64,000 nucleotides of DNA, taken from contig NZ_AP024871.1 of assembly GCF_024346875.1 (NCBI RefSeq), forward strand, positions 1,426,001 to 1,490,000, read 5' to 3'. The notes under the pieces are model-generated. The model made no database searches, was not told the origin of the DNA, and saw nothing but the letters and a program-made list of their open reading frames with translations. The stretch comes from Vibrio gallicus (GTDB lineage Bacteria > Pseudomonadota > Gammaproteobacteria > Enterobacterales > Vibrionaceae). The translations under genes were made by a program, and so were the position numbers. How positions within the stretch are numbered: position 1 is the stretch's first letter; the number at the start of each line of letters is the position of its first letter. This document shows, in pieces, positions 8,155 through 17,267 of the stretch.

Positions 8155-10050
8155 TTAAGCCACCACTCTTTGTGAACGTAATTGCAGCAAAAATATTCCC
8201 AGTACCAATGCCCCGCCCAGTAAACCGAGATTAAATGGATTAAGCAGTAATAATGGAATTGATATACAGGCAATTATCCGCTCTACACGATTTAAAGCCT
8301 TAATAAAGTACCCTTCAATCGCAATTGCTATTGCAATGATGATAGCGAGTGTCTGCAAAACAGAGATCAGCACCAGCAGTATCCCATCTTGATTATTCAC
8401 TATATTGGTATAAGCCATCATAATCGGGATAATAAACAGTCCACCCGCCAATTTAAATGCCTCAACAGACGAGCGCATCGGGTTGGCATTCGCCACGCCA
8501 GCCCCAGCAAATGCGGCCAAAGCGATAGGCGGGGTCACATTCGAGGTTTGCGACAACCAAAACACAATCAGGTGTGCGGTAAGGATAGGTAAACCAAAGT
8601 CACTGAGCATAGGCACCGCCATTACCGCTAATACGATATACGCCGCCGTAACCGGAAGTCCCATGCCTAGAATTAATGCTACAACACTTATCAGCCCTAA
8701 TGCGATAAGCATGTGTCCACCAGAAAAGTCCATGACAAACTGAGTAAACTGCAGTCCGATCCCTGTTTGCCCTACTACGCCAACAATAATCCCCGCCGCG
8801 CCACAAGCAGCTGAAATGGGTAGAGCCAAAAGCGCACCGTTCTTCATCCCTAATAAAAACTGGGAAAAATTGATTCGGCTATGTTTACGCATCATAGCCA
8901 CCACCAAGATGGCGGCGCAACCTGCAACGCCAACCAGTAATGGAGAGTATGCCATCATCAATAAGGTCGTAATTAGCACCAAAGGGATGAGGTGATGCGC
9001 GCCGTGCTTCATCACCTCAATGACTGCTTCGGTGCGGCTTACTGCTTGCAAGTTAAGCTTACATGCCATCAGATGGACATAAAAAAGGGTGCAGAAAAAA
9101 TAAAGGATTGCCGGCGCAATCGAAGCAAACATGATGTCGCTATAGGGTACTCCGGTGAACTGCGCCATAACAAACGCGCCTGCCCCCATAATAGGCGGCA
9201 TTATCTGTCCACCTGTTGACGCCGCAGCTTCTATGCCTGCCGCTTGCTCGGGTTTATAGCCCAACTTTTTCATCATAGGGATTGTAATCGAGCCAGTAGT
9301 CACCGTATTTGCGATTGCAGAACCCGAGATTGATCCTAATCCAGCGGATGCAAGCACCGCCGCTTTCGCCGGCCCGCCTCGATATTTCCCCGCGATCGAA
9401 AATGCAAGATCGATGAAGAACTTTCCTGCCCCTGTCACCTCTAAAAAGGCGCCAAACAGCACAAATATAAATACCGTAGTAGCTGCAATTCCCAATGCCG
9501 AGCCAAATACACCATTGGCGGAAAATATCTGAAATTGAATCAGTTCTTGCAAACTATATGCTTTGATTGCGAACGCACTTGGTAGTAAATCACCAAACAT
9601 TGAATAGCTAAGAAACAACAATGCGATTAACACCATCACCAAACCTACGGTGCGACGGCATCCTTCCAAAAGCAATACAAGTAGCGCGATTCCTGCCGCC
9701 ATATCTAAACTAGATAAGCCATAAAAAAGGTAATTAATATCGTTGTAGTCAAATACCGTCATACGATACCCAGCCAATACAACTAAAACGCACAGCAGTA
9801 AATCAAAAACTCTACCTGCTATATAAAATCGGCTATGAAGGTTACTGACCAACGGATAATGCATGAAAATCAGCACTAGAACCCAACACAAATGAACCGG
9901 GCGAAAATAGGTAGCGGAGATTGTAGAGGTGATACCCTGCCAAATCTGGAATACCGACAGTGCAACAGCAACAATCAGCACGATATACCCCAATAGCTTG
10001 GTTAACCTTTGAAAAGGCAGGTTTGAATTATTTTCAGTGACAACATCCAT
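8155..10050 (-). CDS. TRAP transporter permease, fused small (Q) and large (M) subunits, TAXI type
   Basis: The 631-residue protein has about 16 or more hydrophobic segments. The N-terminal part matches the four-helix small subunit and the rest the 12-helix large DctM-like subunit. Signature-like glycine-rich loops include GSISGSAIANTVTTGSITIP and GGQIMPPIMGAGAF. Fusion of the two subunits with a downstream-acting TAXI binding protein is typical of this branch. Substrates of the class are usually dicarboxylates or glutamate-like compounds, driven by ion gradients. It follows the binding-protein gene by 76 bases and is surely cotranscribed with it. Confidence 0.9.
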   Translation of the reverse strand: MDVVTENNSNLPFQRLTKLLGYIVLIVAVALSVFQIWQGITSTISATYFRPVHLCWVLVLIFMHYPLVSNLHSRFYIAGRVFDLLLCVLVVLAGYRMTVFDYNDINYLFYGLSSLDMAAGIALLVLLLEGCRRTVGLVMVLIALLFLSYSMFGDLLPSAFAIKAYSLQELIQFQIFSANGVFGSALGIAATTVFIFVLFGAFLEVTGAGKFFIDLAFSIAGKYRGGPAKAAVLASAGLGSISGSAIANTVTTGSITIPMMKKLGYKPEQAAGIEAAASTGGQIMPPIMGAGAFVMAQFTGVPYSDIMFASIAPAILYFFCTLFYVHLMACKLNLQAVSRTEAVIEVMKHGAHHLIPLVLITTLLMMAYSPLLVGVAGCAAILVVAMMRKHSRINFSQFLLGMKNGALLALPISAACGAAGIIVGVVGQTGIGLQFTQFVMDFSGGHMLIALGLISVVALILGMGLPVTAAYIVLAVMAVPMLSDFGLPILTAHLIVFWLSQTSNVTPPIALAAFAGAGVANANPMRSSVEAFKLAGGLFIIPIMMAYTNIVNNQDGILLVLISVLQTLAIIIAIAIAIEGYFIKALNRVERIIACISIPLLLLNPFNLGLLGGALVLGIFLLQLRSQRVVA

Positions 10051-10126
10051 AAAGATACTCTGATTTTGGGCCTAGAAAGCAAAAGAGCAAGCCACGTCAT
10101 CAGTAGCTTGCTCTTGGTTTAATAGA

Positions 10127-11053
10127 TTACTTGATTGAATCTAGATATTTTTTAGCTCCAGGATGCAAAGGAACGCCTTGTAGGCGCTGTGCATTCTCTG
10201 GCGTTGTCATTTCAGCCATCTTAACGACTTTGCGAACTTCAGGCATATTTTCATACGCCGCCTTCGTTAAGTTGTACGCCATATCCTCGGACATGCTGGC
10301 GTTGACTACCAATACATTCCACACACTTAAGGTTGAGACCTCACCTACATTGTTATAAACACCTGCTGGAATATCAAAAGCGCTATAAGCTGGGTGTTGC
10401 TTTATAAAAGCTTGGCTCTGTGCATCACTAATCGAGAGCACCTTAATTTTATGAGTTAACGCGACCTGCGTCACCGCGCCAACCCCCTGGCCGCCAACAA
10501 TAAAACCAGCGTCTATCTGACCGTTAGCAAGTGCATTGGTTGTCTCTGAATAATTGAGGTACACGGCAGTAATGTCTTTTTTAACATCCAGACCAATAGA
10601 CTCAAGTAAAGCCGCAGACGTTACCGCTGTTCCACTGCCCGGAGCTCCCAAAGAGATGCGCTTACCTTTTAGATCATCTAGGCTATTAATTCCCGACTTC
10701 TCAAGAGTTAAGGTATGAACAAGGTTTGGGTATAAGGCAAACAAGGTATTCACTGGCATTTTCTTCGGGAATTTACCTTCACCTTTGTAGGCATCAAGCA
10801 CTACATTGCCCATTGCGATACCCGCAATCATATCACCACGTACAACCTTGATTGTATTTTCAACCGAAGCCGCAGTTACCTCAGCTTTAGCATTAACATC
10901 AGGTACATGTTCACTCCATACCTTCGCCAACGCGCCACCAAATGGATAGTAGATACCACTTTGGCCACCAGTACCAATTGAGTAATTCGCCGCACCAGCA
11001 ACAAATGGCAGCATAGCCAGTATGGCGCCTAGTAGTTTACGTTTGAGCATCAT
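10127..11053 (-). CDS. TAXI-family TRAP transporter periplasmic substrate-binding protein
   Basis: About 308 residues with a signal peptide (Lys/Arg start, hydrophobic core, cleavage after AGA near residue 20). The mature start, NYSIGTGGQSGIYYPFGG, has the T-G-x-x-G-x-Y-x-P-x-G pattern that names the TAXI family. The start at 11053 (or 11050) follows AAGGAG. An ATG at 11071 would add residues before the signal peptide and put the ribosome-binding site inside the gene. It captures the solute and delivers it to the fused permease encoded directly downstream. Confidence 0.9.
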   Translation of the reverse strand: MMLKRKLLGAILAMLPFVAGAANYSIGTGGQSGIYYPFGGALAKVWSEHVPDVNAKAEVTAASVENTIKVVRGDMIAGIAMGNVVLDAYKGEGKFPKKMPVNTLFALYPNLVHTLTLEKSGINSLDDLKGKRISLGAPGSGTAVTSAALLESIGLDVKKDITAVYLNYSETTNALANGQIDAGFIVGGQGVGAVTQVALTHKIKVLSISDAQSQAFIKQHPAYSAFDIPAGVYNNVGEVSTLSVWNVLVVNASMSEDMAYNLTKAAYENMPEVRKVVKMAEMTTPENAQRLQGVPLHPGAKKYLDSIK

Positions 11054-11201
11054 CTTCTCCTTGATATACACAGTTATGATTATTCAAGTTAAGGATACTG
11101 CTCTACTACTATTCGTCCATTTCACTCAATCATAAATGTGAACGAGCTGTAACAAATGAGCCACATATGTGAAATGCAACGCACTACGCGACCATTTCCC
11201 C

Positions 11202-12122
11202 TTATAGTACTTCGCGGTGTTCAAACGCAGAAACAAAGAAATCAATCAGTAAGCTGATACGCTTTGGTTGATGGAGTCGACTGGCGTAGATAAGATTTAA
11301 GTCAGCACTATCTAGATTTAGGTGATTAAAGTTCACCTTGTGGTCAGCAAGTACCGGTACTAAGTTGCCCACTTTTAAGTCGTGGGCAACATCAAGGCTA
11401 GATTTAAGAGCGATTCCTTGTCCATTAACCGCCCAATACCGAATAACCTCACCATCATCAGACAACATCGCAGGCTCAACGGTTATTGAATGCTGTTGTT
11501 GAGTACTGCGAAAATACCAATGTTTAAGGGCTTCATTATTACGCATCATCACCAAACAGCGATGTTCGGACAATTCTACAGGGCTTTGTAATGTAGCGTG
11601 TTTACTCAAGTAGCTAGGGGATGCTACCAATAAACGATGGTTTTTAGCTAAGCGACGACTAATTAGTGAACTGTCTGGCAAGTCTCCGTAACGAATTATC
11701 AGGTCCATTCCCGCTTCAGTAACATTAAACAGGTGGTCGTGAAAATTAAGTTGCGGGGTAATATTTGGATAGCGATTACAAAATTCAGACAACATGGGCA
11801 GTAAGATTTGCTTGGCTACATCCTTAGGTGCACTGATTTTGATGATGCCACTTACCTCATCCGATTGATGAGTTAATACGTTTTCCAGCTCCACTACTTG
11901 ATCAAGTATATGCTGACACTGACGGTAGTACTCAGCACCAGAATCGGTTAAAGATATATGGCGGGTTGTACGCTGTAGCAGTTTTACGCCATAACGTTCT
12001 TCTATCGCTTTTAAGCGCATGGTTACGGTCGCCGCTGACAAGCTCATTTCTTTTGCTGCCCCCGCTAAAGAGCGGTTGTCTACGATAGAAATAAACAGCT
12101 GCATATCCTGAAGCTTATCCAT
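11202..12122 (-). CDS. LysR-family transcriptional regulator
   Basis: The 306-residue protein has an N-terminal winged helix (SLAGAAKEMSLSAATVTMRLKAIEERYGVKLL) followed by a substrate-binding fold with the usual KNHRLLVASPSYL segment. It is divergent from the short-chain dehydrogenase gene at 12235 across a 112 bp AT-rich gap containing several T-N11-A-type palindromes. It probably controls that gene and itself. The effector is unknown. The TAXI binding-protein gene begins 149 bases beyond its end and is a less likely target. Confidence 0.85.
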   Translation of the reverse strand: MDKLQDMQLFISIVDNRSLAGAAKEMSLSAATVTMRLKAIEERYGVKLLQRTTRHISLTDSGAEYYRQCQHILDQVVELENVLTHQSDEVSGIIKISAPKDVAKQILLPMLSEFCNRYPNITPQLNFHDHLFNVTEAGMDLIIRYGDLPDSSLISRRLAKNHRLLVASPSYLSKHATLQSPVELSEHRCLVMMRNNEALKHWYFRSTQQQHSITVEPAMLSDDGEVIRYWAVNGQGIALKSSLDVAHDLKVGNLVPVLADHKVNFNHLNLDSADLNLIYASRLHQPKRISLLIDFFVSAFEHREVL

Positions 12123-12234
12123 AAACTCTCATTATTTGTAAAAACCAAACAGTTAATTAATATTTTGAGTAATTATTAAAATTAGTTCAAGCAATATAAT
12201 TACTGCATACCTTAATAATGAAAAGATCTTTACT

Positions 12235-12882
12235 ATGAATACATTCGTAATCGTTGGCGGCACATCAGGCATTGGTAAATCACTAGCAGACACCTTATTA
12301 ACCCAAGGTCACACCGTTCATGTTGCGAGTCGTCGTACTGGGCTTAATATCCAAGACCCGCAGTCAATCTCTCAATTCTTTAAAACTGTAGGTAACTTTG
12401 ACCATCTAGTTATAACCGCGGGCTCATTTGCTCCTAGCGGAAAAGTTGAAGACCTTGATCTTAGTGCTGCTAGTGACGCCTTTGATACTAAGTTTTGGGG
12501 GAGCATTCGATTGGTACAGCAAGCTGTCCCATACCTTAAGGGGTCAATCACCCTAACCTCAGGAATGCTCTCAAGAAAGGTGGTCGCCAGTACCTTAGTA
12601 AAAACCGCCGCAAACGCCGCTCTAGAGGCGAGTGCTAAGATACTTGCCAAAGAACTTGCTCCTATTCGTGTCAACGTAGTAAGTCCGGGGCTAACTGCAA
12701 CAGAGGCGTATTCTACTATGGATGAACAAGCGCGTAGCGATATGTTTATTGTGGCTGGAAAAAGCCTGCCTGTCGGACGCGTTGCAACGCCGCAGGATTT
12801 AGTTGCCGGTTACCTTCTCGCAATCGAAAACCCTGTCATTACCGGTTCGGTTATTGATATTAACGGTGGTGCACTGCTGTAA
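12235..12882 (+). CDS. SDR-family protein with a degenerate catalytic site
   Basis: 215 residues with a Rossmann fold. The nucleotide loop GGTSGIGK is at residues 8-15, the TAG segment near 61, and Ser109 stands at the usual catalytic serine. The normal Y-x3-K pair is missing: the aligned positions are Lys123 and Asn127 in the segment VKTAANAALEAS. The rest of the core, including APIRVNVVSPG, is well kept, so this is selective loss, not general decay. It may bind a nucleotide without classical oxidoreduction, or use other residues. Divergent from a LysR regulator and followed by a strong terminator. Confidence 0.8.
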   Translation: MNTFVIVGGTSGIGKSLADTLLTQGHTVHVASRRTGLNIQDPQSISQFFKTVGNFDHLVITAGSFAPSGKVEDLDLSAASDAFDTKFWGSIRLVQQAVPYLKGSITLTSGMLSRKVVASTLVKTAANAALEASAKILAKELAPIRVNVVSPGLTATEAYSTMDEQARSDMFIVAGKSLPVGRVATPQDLVAGYLLAIENPVITGSVIDINGGALL

Positions 12883-12948
12883 CCCAACAAGCAAGATGGC
12901 CCTATTCAACGCGACTGGCTATACACTGTTGCGACATTTTAGGCAAAA

Positions 12949-12978
12949 AAAGGCCAGCATTTAAATCTGCTGGCCTTT
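12949..12978. terminator. Bidirectional terminator between the SDR gene and the arginine ABC operon
   Basis: AAAGGCCAGCA (12949-12959) and TGCTGGCCTTT (12968-12978) form an 11 bp stem. An A run precedes it and a T run closes it, so it can serve both converging units. Confidence 0.8.
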
Positions 12979-13038
12979 GTTAGTTTATACCTATCACACT
13001 AAGTAAATGATTCGTTACTTACTGCTATTGGCATTGCA

Positions 13039-13710
13039 TTAACGAGCATTTTCAAACGCCAAAGCCCTGCGCTCTATGTAGCGGAATAATATGGTTAACA
13101 AACCATTGACCGCCAAATAAAACAATCCAGCAACCCCAAACACCGTCAATGTGTCATAGGTTTGTGCATTAATTCGCTGGGCATAGCCCATAACATCCAT
13201 AATCGTAATGGTACTAGCCAAAGAGGTACCTTTAAATACTAGGATCACCTCATTGGAATATGCGGGTATAGCACGACGAATAGCAAATGGAAGCAACACC
13301 CTTAGGCTTGCCGTCATATTCATGCCTAATGCTCGGCACGCCTGCCACTGCCCTGACGGGATGGCATTAAATGCGCCTTTAAATAGCTGGGTACTATAAG
13401 CGGCAGTATTAAGCGCTAAGGCTAACATTGCGCAAAACCATGGCTGGCTCAACCATTGCCATACAAAGCTAGAATGTATAGATTCAAACTGACCAGGCCC
13501 ATAATAGATCAAAAAAATCTGGACTAATAAAGGCGTTCCAGTGAAAAGCGTAATCACACCCCGGCTAACCCAATGCAATATTGGCGTTCTTAAGATCAAG
13601 GTCAAGGTCATCAACAAGGCAAGAATACAGCCCACGATAAGGGCGACAAACGTTAAGTGTAAGCTTGTCCCTAAGCCATCTAACATCTGCCAAAAATGTT
13701 GTGAGGTCAT
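13039..13710 (-). CDS. artM: Arginine-type ABC transporter permease ArtM
   Basis: 223 residues, five transmembrane segments, with the EAA-type loop for polar amino-acid permeases (QWQACRALGMN...) near residue 125. It forms the membrane heterodimer with ArtQ. The ATG lies 4 bases inside the artQ end (ATGA-type overlap), so translation is coupled. It is the last gene of artP-artJ-artQ-artM. Specificity for arginine is inferred from the operon layout and similarity to E. coli Art proteins. Related ornithine or histidine uptake is possible. Confidence 0.85.
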   Translation of the reverse strand: MTSQHFWQMLDGLGTSLHLTFVALIVGCILALLMTLTLILRTPILHWVSRGVITLFTGTPLLVQIFLIYYGPGQFESIHSSFVWQWLSQPWFCAMLALALNTAAYSTQLFKGAFNAIPSGQWQACRALGMNMTASLRVLLPFAIRRAIPAYSNEVILVFKGTSLASTITIMDVMGYAQRINAQTYDTLTVFGVAGLFYLAVNGLLTILFRYIERRALAFENAR

Positions 13711-14396
13711 GCTTTCGCTCCTGCACTCATAGAGGCTTCTTGAACTGAGAAGCGACGTTCAATCACTTTTACTAACTTTTGGGTCAAAATAGTAATAACT
13801 AGATAAATAACAGCGGCAGTGGCATACCAAGTAAAGGCTTGGTGAGTACTTGCTGAAGTCAATTGCGCCTGCTTCATCAAATCCGTTACCCCGATCAACG
13901 ACACCAAAGCGGTATCTTTTAATAATACCAGCCACTGATTCATCAACCCCGGCATTGCATGGCGCACAGCTTGAGGTAATACAATTCTGACGAAGGTACG
14001 CGTTTTACTCAAACCAAGGGCGTTCGCCGCCTCTCTTTGACCATTAGGTACAGCTTTGAGTGCTCCCCTAATTGTTTGCGAAGCATAAGAAGCAAATATA
14101 AGGCCTAGCGCTATAACACCTGATATAAATGGACTGATGTCTACAAAGTCCCCAGTTATCATAAAAATAACTTGGGTAGACCCAAAGAAGATGAATAGAA
14201 CAACTAATAATTCAGGTAAGCCACGGATGATTGTAACAAACAACACCGTTGGCCATGCTAGCCACTTTTGGCGAGACATTTCACCGCACGCAAACAATAC
14301 TGCTAAAATTAAACCGACACATAAACTAACAAAAGCAAGCTGGACAGTAGTCCAGCTTGCTTGTGCAAGAGAAGCGGAGTAACCCGTTAATCCCAT
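13707..14396 (-). CDS. artQ: Arginine-type ABC transporter permease ArtQ
   Basis: 229 residues from the chosen ATG (MGLTGYSASL), which directly follows the binding-protein stop (TAATATGG). A longer ATG at 14420 would lie inside the preceding gene. Five membrane segments and the permease EAA loop (NGQREAANALGLS) are visible. It pairs with ArtM and contacts the ArtP ATPase. Short spacing on both sides shows a single transcript. Confidence 0.85.
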   Translation of the reverse strand: MGLTGYSASLAQASWTTVQLAFVSLCVGLILAVLFACGEMSRQKWLAWPTVLFVTIIRGLPELLVVLFIFFGSTQVIFMITGDFVDISPFISGVIALGLIFASYASQTIRGALKAVPNGQREAANALGLSKTRTFVRIVLPQAVRHAMPGLMNQWLVLLKDTALVSLIGVTDLMKQAQLTSASTHQAFTWYATAAVIYLVITILTQKLVKVIERRFSVQEASMSAGAKA

Positions 14397-14397
14397 A

Positions 14398-15132
14398 TTA
14401 CTTACCAAAGTACTTTTCAAAAATGGCTTTGTATTCGCCGTTCTCTTTCACTGTTTTTAGAGCAGCATTAAGCTGTTCAACAAGAGCTTGGTTGTCTTTA
14501 TTTACCGCGATACCGAAGCCATTGCCAAAATATTTTTTGTTAGTCACAGCGTCACCAACATAGCTAAGCTTGTCGTTCTTCTTGAACCATTCAGCTACAA
14601 CTGCTGTATCACCAAATACTGAGTCAATACGACCATTTTGCATGTCAATAAATGCATCTTGGTAGCTAGAATAAGGTACAGCAGTCACACCCGGAAGTTG
14701 CTCTAATAGATATGCTTGGTGAGTAGACCCATTTTGAACGCCTACACGTTTGCCTTTAAGCGCAGCTTGATCAGCTACTTTACCTTTGATAGCTACAAAG
14801 GCCGCTGAGTTATCATAGTAAGGATTGGTAAAACTTACTTGCTCTTGACGAGATTCAGTAATATCGATACCAGAAATAGCCGCGTCATAGCGCTTGAATT
14901 TAAGTGCAGGAATCAGGCTATCAAATGACTGATTATGGAAAGTACATTTTGCATCAATTTGCTTACATAATGCATTCGCTAGATCAACATCAAAACCTTG
15001 GATTTCATTGTTTGCGTCAACATATTCAAACGGAGCGTAAGTCGCTTCCATTGCAAATTTAATCTCTTGTTGGGCTGCCATAGCGTGGGCTGAGGTTAGA
15101 CCGATAAGTGATGCTAATAGGATTTTTTTCAT
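14398..15132 (-). CDS. artJ: Periplasmic arginine-type binding protein
   Basis: 244 residues with a clear signal peptide cleaved near AMA-AQQ (residue 19-20). The mature protein has the family-3 binding-protein features FAMEATYAPFEYVD, GFDVDLANAL and AISGIDITESRQEQV. It binds the amino acid in the periplasm and docks on ArtQ-ArtM. E. coli has two such genes, artI and artJ; here only one is present, so the symbol is approximate. Confidence 0.85.
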   Translation of the reverse strand: MKKILLASLIGLTSAHAMAAQQEIKFAMEATYAPFEYVDANNEIQGFDVDLANALCKQIDAKCTFHNQSFDSLIPALKFKRYDAAISGIDITESRQEQVSFTNPYYDNSAAFVAIKGKVADQAALKGKRVGVQNGSTHQAYLLEQLPGVTAVPYSSYQDAFIDMQNGRIDSVFGDTAVVAEWFKKNDKLSYVGDAVTNKKYFGNGFGIAVNKDNQALVEQLNAALKTVKENGEYKAIFEKYFGK

Positions 15133-15190
15133 TAGTATATCTCCAAAACTGCGCTGCCTAAAAATATGTCAGCGTCTTTAGGCGTAAAAA

Positions 15191-15919
15191 TTAGTGAGTA
15201 AGATAGTCAGCAAAGGCTTGAGTCGTGGGCTTGGTAAACACTTCATTAGTGCCATTTTCAACCACCTTACCCTGCTCAAGATACAAAACATGGCTTGCGA
15301 TTTTACGAGCAAAATCGACTTCGTGAGTCACAACAACTTGAGTGATGCCAGTATCGCTAAGATCATTTATAACCTTCACTACTTGAGAGGTTATCTCAGG
15401 GTCTAGCGCAGCTGTTGGTTCATCAAACAACAGTACGTCGGGCTTCATCATCAATGCACGAGCAATGGCCACGCGTTGTTGCTGGCCACCCGACAGTTGC
15501 AATGGCCACGCATCCGTTTTATCAGCCAGCTGTAACATCTCAAGGATCTTAATCGCTTCTTGCTTTGCAGATGCCTTAGACATGCCCGCAACTCGCACTG
15601 GTGCTTCAATTAAATTTTCCATAACCGTCATATGTGGCCATAGGTTGTATTGCTGAAATACCATCCCGACTTTCTTACGCAGAAGTAAGCCTTCTTTTTC
15701 AGTCAACCCTTTGGAAAAATCAAACGACATATCAGCAACATTGAGATTGCCATCTTCAGCTGTTTCTAAAAGATTCAGGATTCTCAGTAATGAACTCTTA
15801 CCCGCACCACTAGGGCCGAGTAAAACTAAGGTATCACCTTTCTCACACTTGAAAGTTACATCGTGCAATACCTGTGTGTCACCATAGAACTTATTAACTT
15901 GATTAACCTGAATACTCAT
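15191..15919 (-). CDS. artP: Arginine-type ABC transporter ATPase ArtP
   Basis: 242 residues with Walker [10 protein letters not shown] near residue 34, the ABC signature LSGGQQQR, and Walker [14 protein letters not shown]. It drives uptake through ArtQ-ArtM. First gene of the operon, separated from the binding-protein gene by 58 bases. The whole set matches the order of Vibrio and E. coli art operons. Confidence 0.9.
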   Translation of the reverse strand: MSIQVNQVNKFYGDTQVLHDVTFKCEKGDTLVLLGPSGAGKSSLLRILNLLETAEDGNLNVADMSFDFSKGLTEKEGLLLRKKVGMVFQQYNLWPHMTVMENLIEAPVRVAGMSKASAKQEAIKILEMLQLADKTDAWPLQLSGGQQQRVAIARALMMKPDVLLFDEPTAALDPEITSQVVKVINDLSDTGITQVVVTHEVDFARKIASHVLYLEQGKVVENGTNEVFTKPTTQAFADYLTH

Positions 15920-16104
15920 GCGTAAAAATTGCCTTAACTCTTATAGGAGTGCATAGTACCAATATTGCTTTGTTATGCAAATAAAATGTATAAAAAGTTA
16001 GTCAGTTTTCAAGAGTTAGTCTACAAGCACTTAAGACCAGTGGCATATCGCTCAATAATCAATCACTTGCTTATTAATTCAGCCAGCGTGAGTTAAACCC
16101 CCCC

Positions 16105-16542
16105 TTAATAACCACGAGCTTTCCAAAACTGCGCCTCATCACGCGACACCACCTTAAAGCTTTTTTCAGCAACCACCCTTCCGTGCATCTCTAGAGTCAT
16201 ACGCCACTCTCCAAGGTTGCTTTCCAATCCCCCATCATCATTTAGTAATTGAATGGTGTCTCCTAGATAAAAGTTCCAATCATTACTACGCACATAAATG
16301 TCACCATCGAACGGCTGTAAAACCTTGCCCTGCTTATTAATTATCCCAGGGTGATAAATACAGTAGTTCAACAATGCACCTCTCGCCTTCTTGATATTGA
16401 CGCTAAAGCCAAACTCCACGCCTTCATCGGCTGGAATCGTGGTAGTAAATTCAGTGATCTTAGGTAGGTTCTTAGAATCGGCATCCCAGTGAGAATAGAT
16501 ACCGTAGGATGTCATTTCGATAATTGGAGTGCGTTTTGCCAC
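16105..16542 (-). CDS. DUF3859-type protein of unknown function
   Basis: 145 residues, no signal peptide and no membrane segment. The sequence MTSYGIYSHWDADSKN, then a beta-rich region ending in FKVVSRDEAQFWKARGY, matches my memory of the DUF3859 family, found in vibrios and other gammaproteobacteria. Its role is unknown. It stands alone between the art operon and the tna promoter region. Confidence 0.65.
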   Translation of the reverse strand: MAKRTPIIEMTSYGIYSHWDADSKNLPKITEFTTTIPADEGVEFGFSVNIKKARGALLNYCIYHPGIINKQGKVLQPFDGDIYVRSNDWNFYLGDTIQLLNDDGGLESNLGEWRMTLEMHGRVVAEKSFKVVSRDEAQFWKARGY

Positions 16543-16793
16543 AAGTTCGGCTCTCTATAGTGATATAGCAGTAGATAATACTGCAAGCGAGCGACAACAT
16601 TAAGCACTTGCCGTACCTATCTCACTCATTTTTCGCCCTTATCTTATGCCCCCCCCAAATAACTCTCTAGCAAACTCCATTTCATTCATATTTCAATGAA
16701 ACTATGCTCGTAATTGCATAATTCATATCTAATTAACAAAAAAACTCCTGAATTATTCAAATTATATTCAATCTTATACTTTGAATATATAAA

Positions 16794-16914
16794 TTGATTA
16801 AGATCAATCGATCTTTGTCATATCCCACTTTATTTAACACATCTGTAAATTTATGTTACTGAGTTCTCAATTCATATTTTGGTGTAATGACATATGACAC
16901 CAATTATATATACT
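16794..16914 (+). promoter_or_regulatory. tnaCAB promoter with CRP-like and FNR-like sites
   Basis: A -10 TATACT (16909-16914) and a -35 ATGACA (16887-16892) have a 16 bp spacer. A CRP-like site, TGTTA-N6-TCTCA (16854-16869), is centred about 60 bp upstream of the inferred start, matching the -61.5 CRP position known for E. coli tna. Farther up, TTGATTAAGATCAA (16794-16807) is a perfect FNR-type palindrome. A GGTGT...ACACC repeat (16881-16901) overlaps the -35. The remaining 16543-16793 is AT-rich with nothing else I can name. Confidence 0.6.
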
Positions 16915-16983
16915 CGCCTCAGTTGATTAATTAAATAATAAATTCAAATCAACTGGGCATTAAAGATTTTAAGTAGGTAAACT

Positions 16984-17052
16984 ATGAACACATTCAACAG
17001 TATTTGGGTTACTACAGACTACAAAATCGCTTTCTCATTCCCTTCGAGATAG
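16984..17052 (+). CDS. tnaC: TnaC leader peptide, 22 aa
   Basis: The peptide MNTFNSIWVTTDYKIAFSFP plus Ser-Arg keeps the spacing of the functional residues of E. coli TnaC: Trp8, Asp12, Lys14-Ile15 and Pro20 match W12, D16, K18-I19 and P24. In the known system tryptophan binding stalls the ribosome at this Pro and prevents Rho action, letting tnaA be transcribed. Here two more codons follow the Pro before TAG. The 215 bases after it are a non-coding leader, with a CATCCTAA/TTAGGATG hairpin at 17164-17187. Confidence 0.85.
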   Translation: MNTFNSIWVTTDYKIAFSFPSR

Positions 17053-17267
17053 CCCTATTTCTCGTACTATCGCTATGTATCGCTGTATCTAAATGAAATA
17101 CTCCAGTTATTTTGGGAACATTCATTAGAACTGCTTTATTTATAGTAAATAAAAAATAAATTACATCCTAATTATTTATTTAGGATGCAATATTCTATAA
17201 ATAAATTTCTACACTTATATATTAATAATAAAAGTAAGTTAGAAATAATTAAATTGAGTAAATTATA

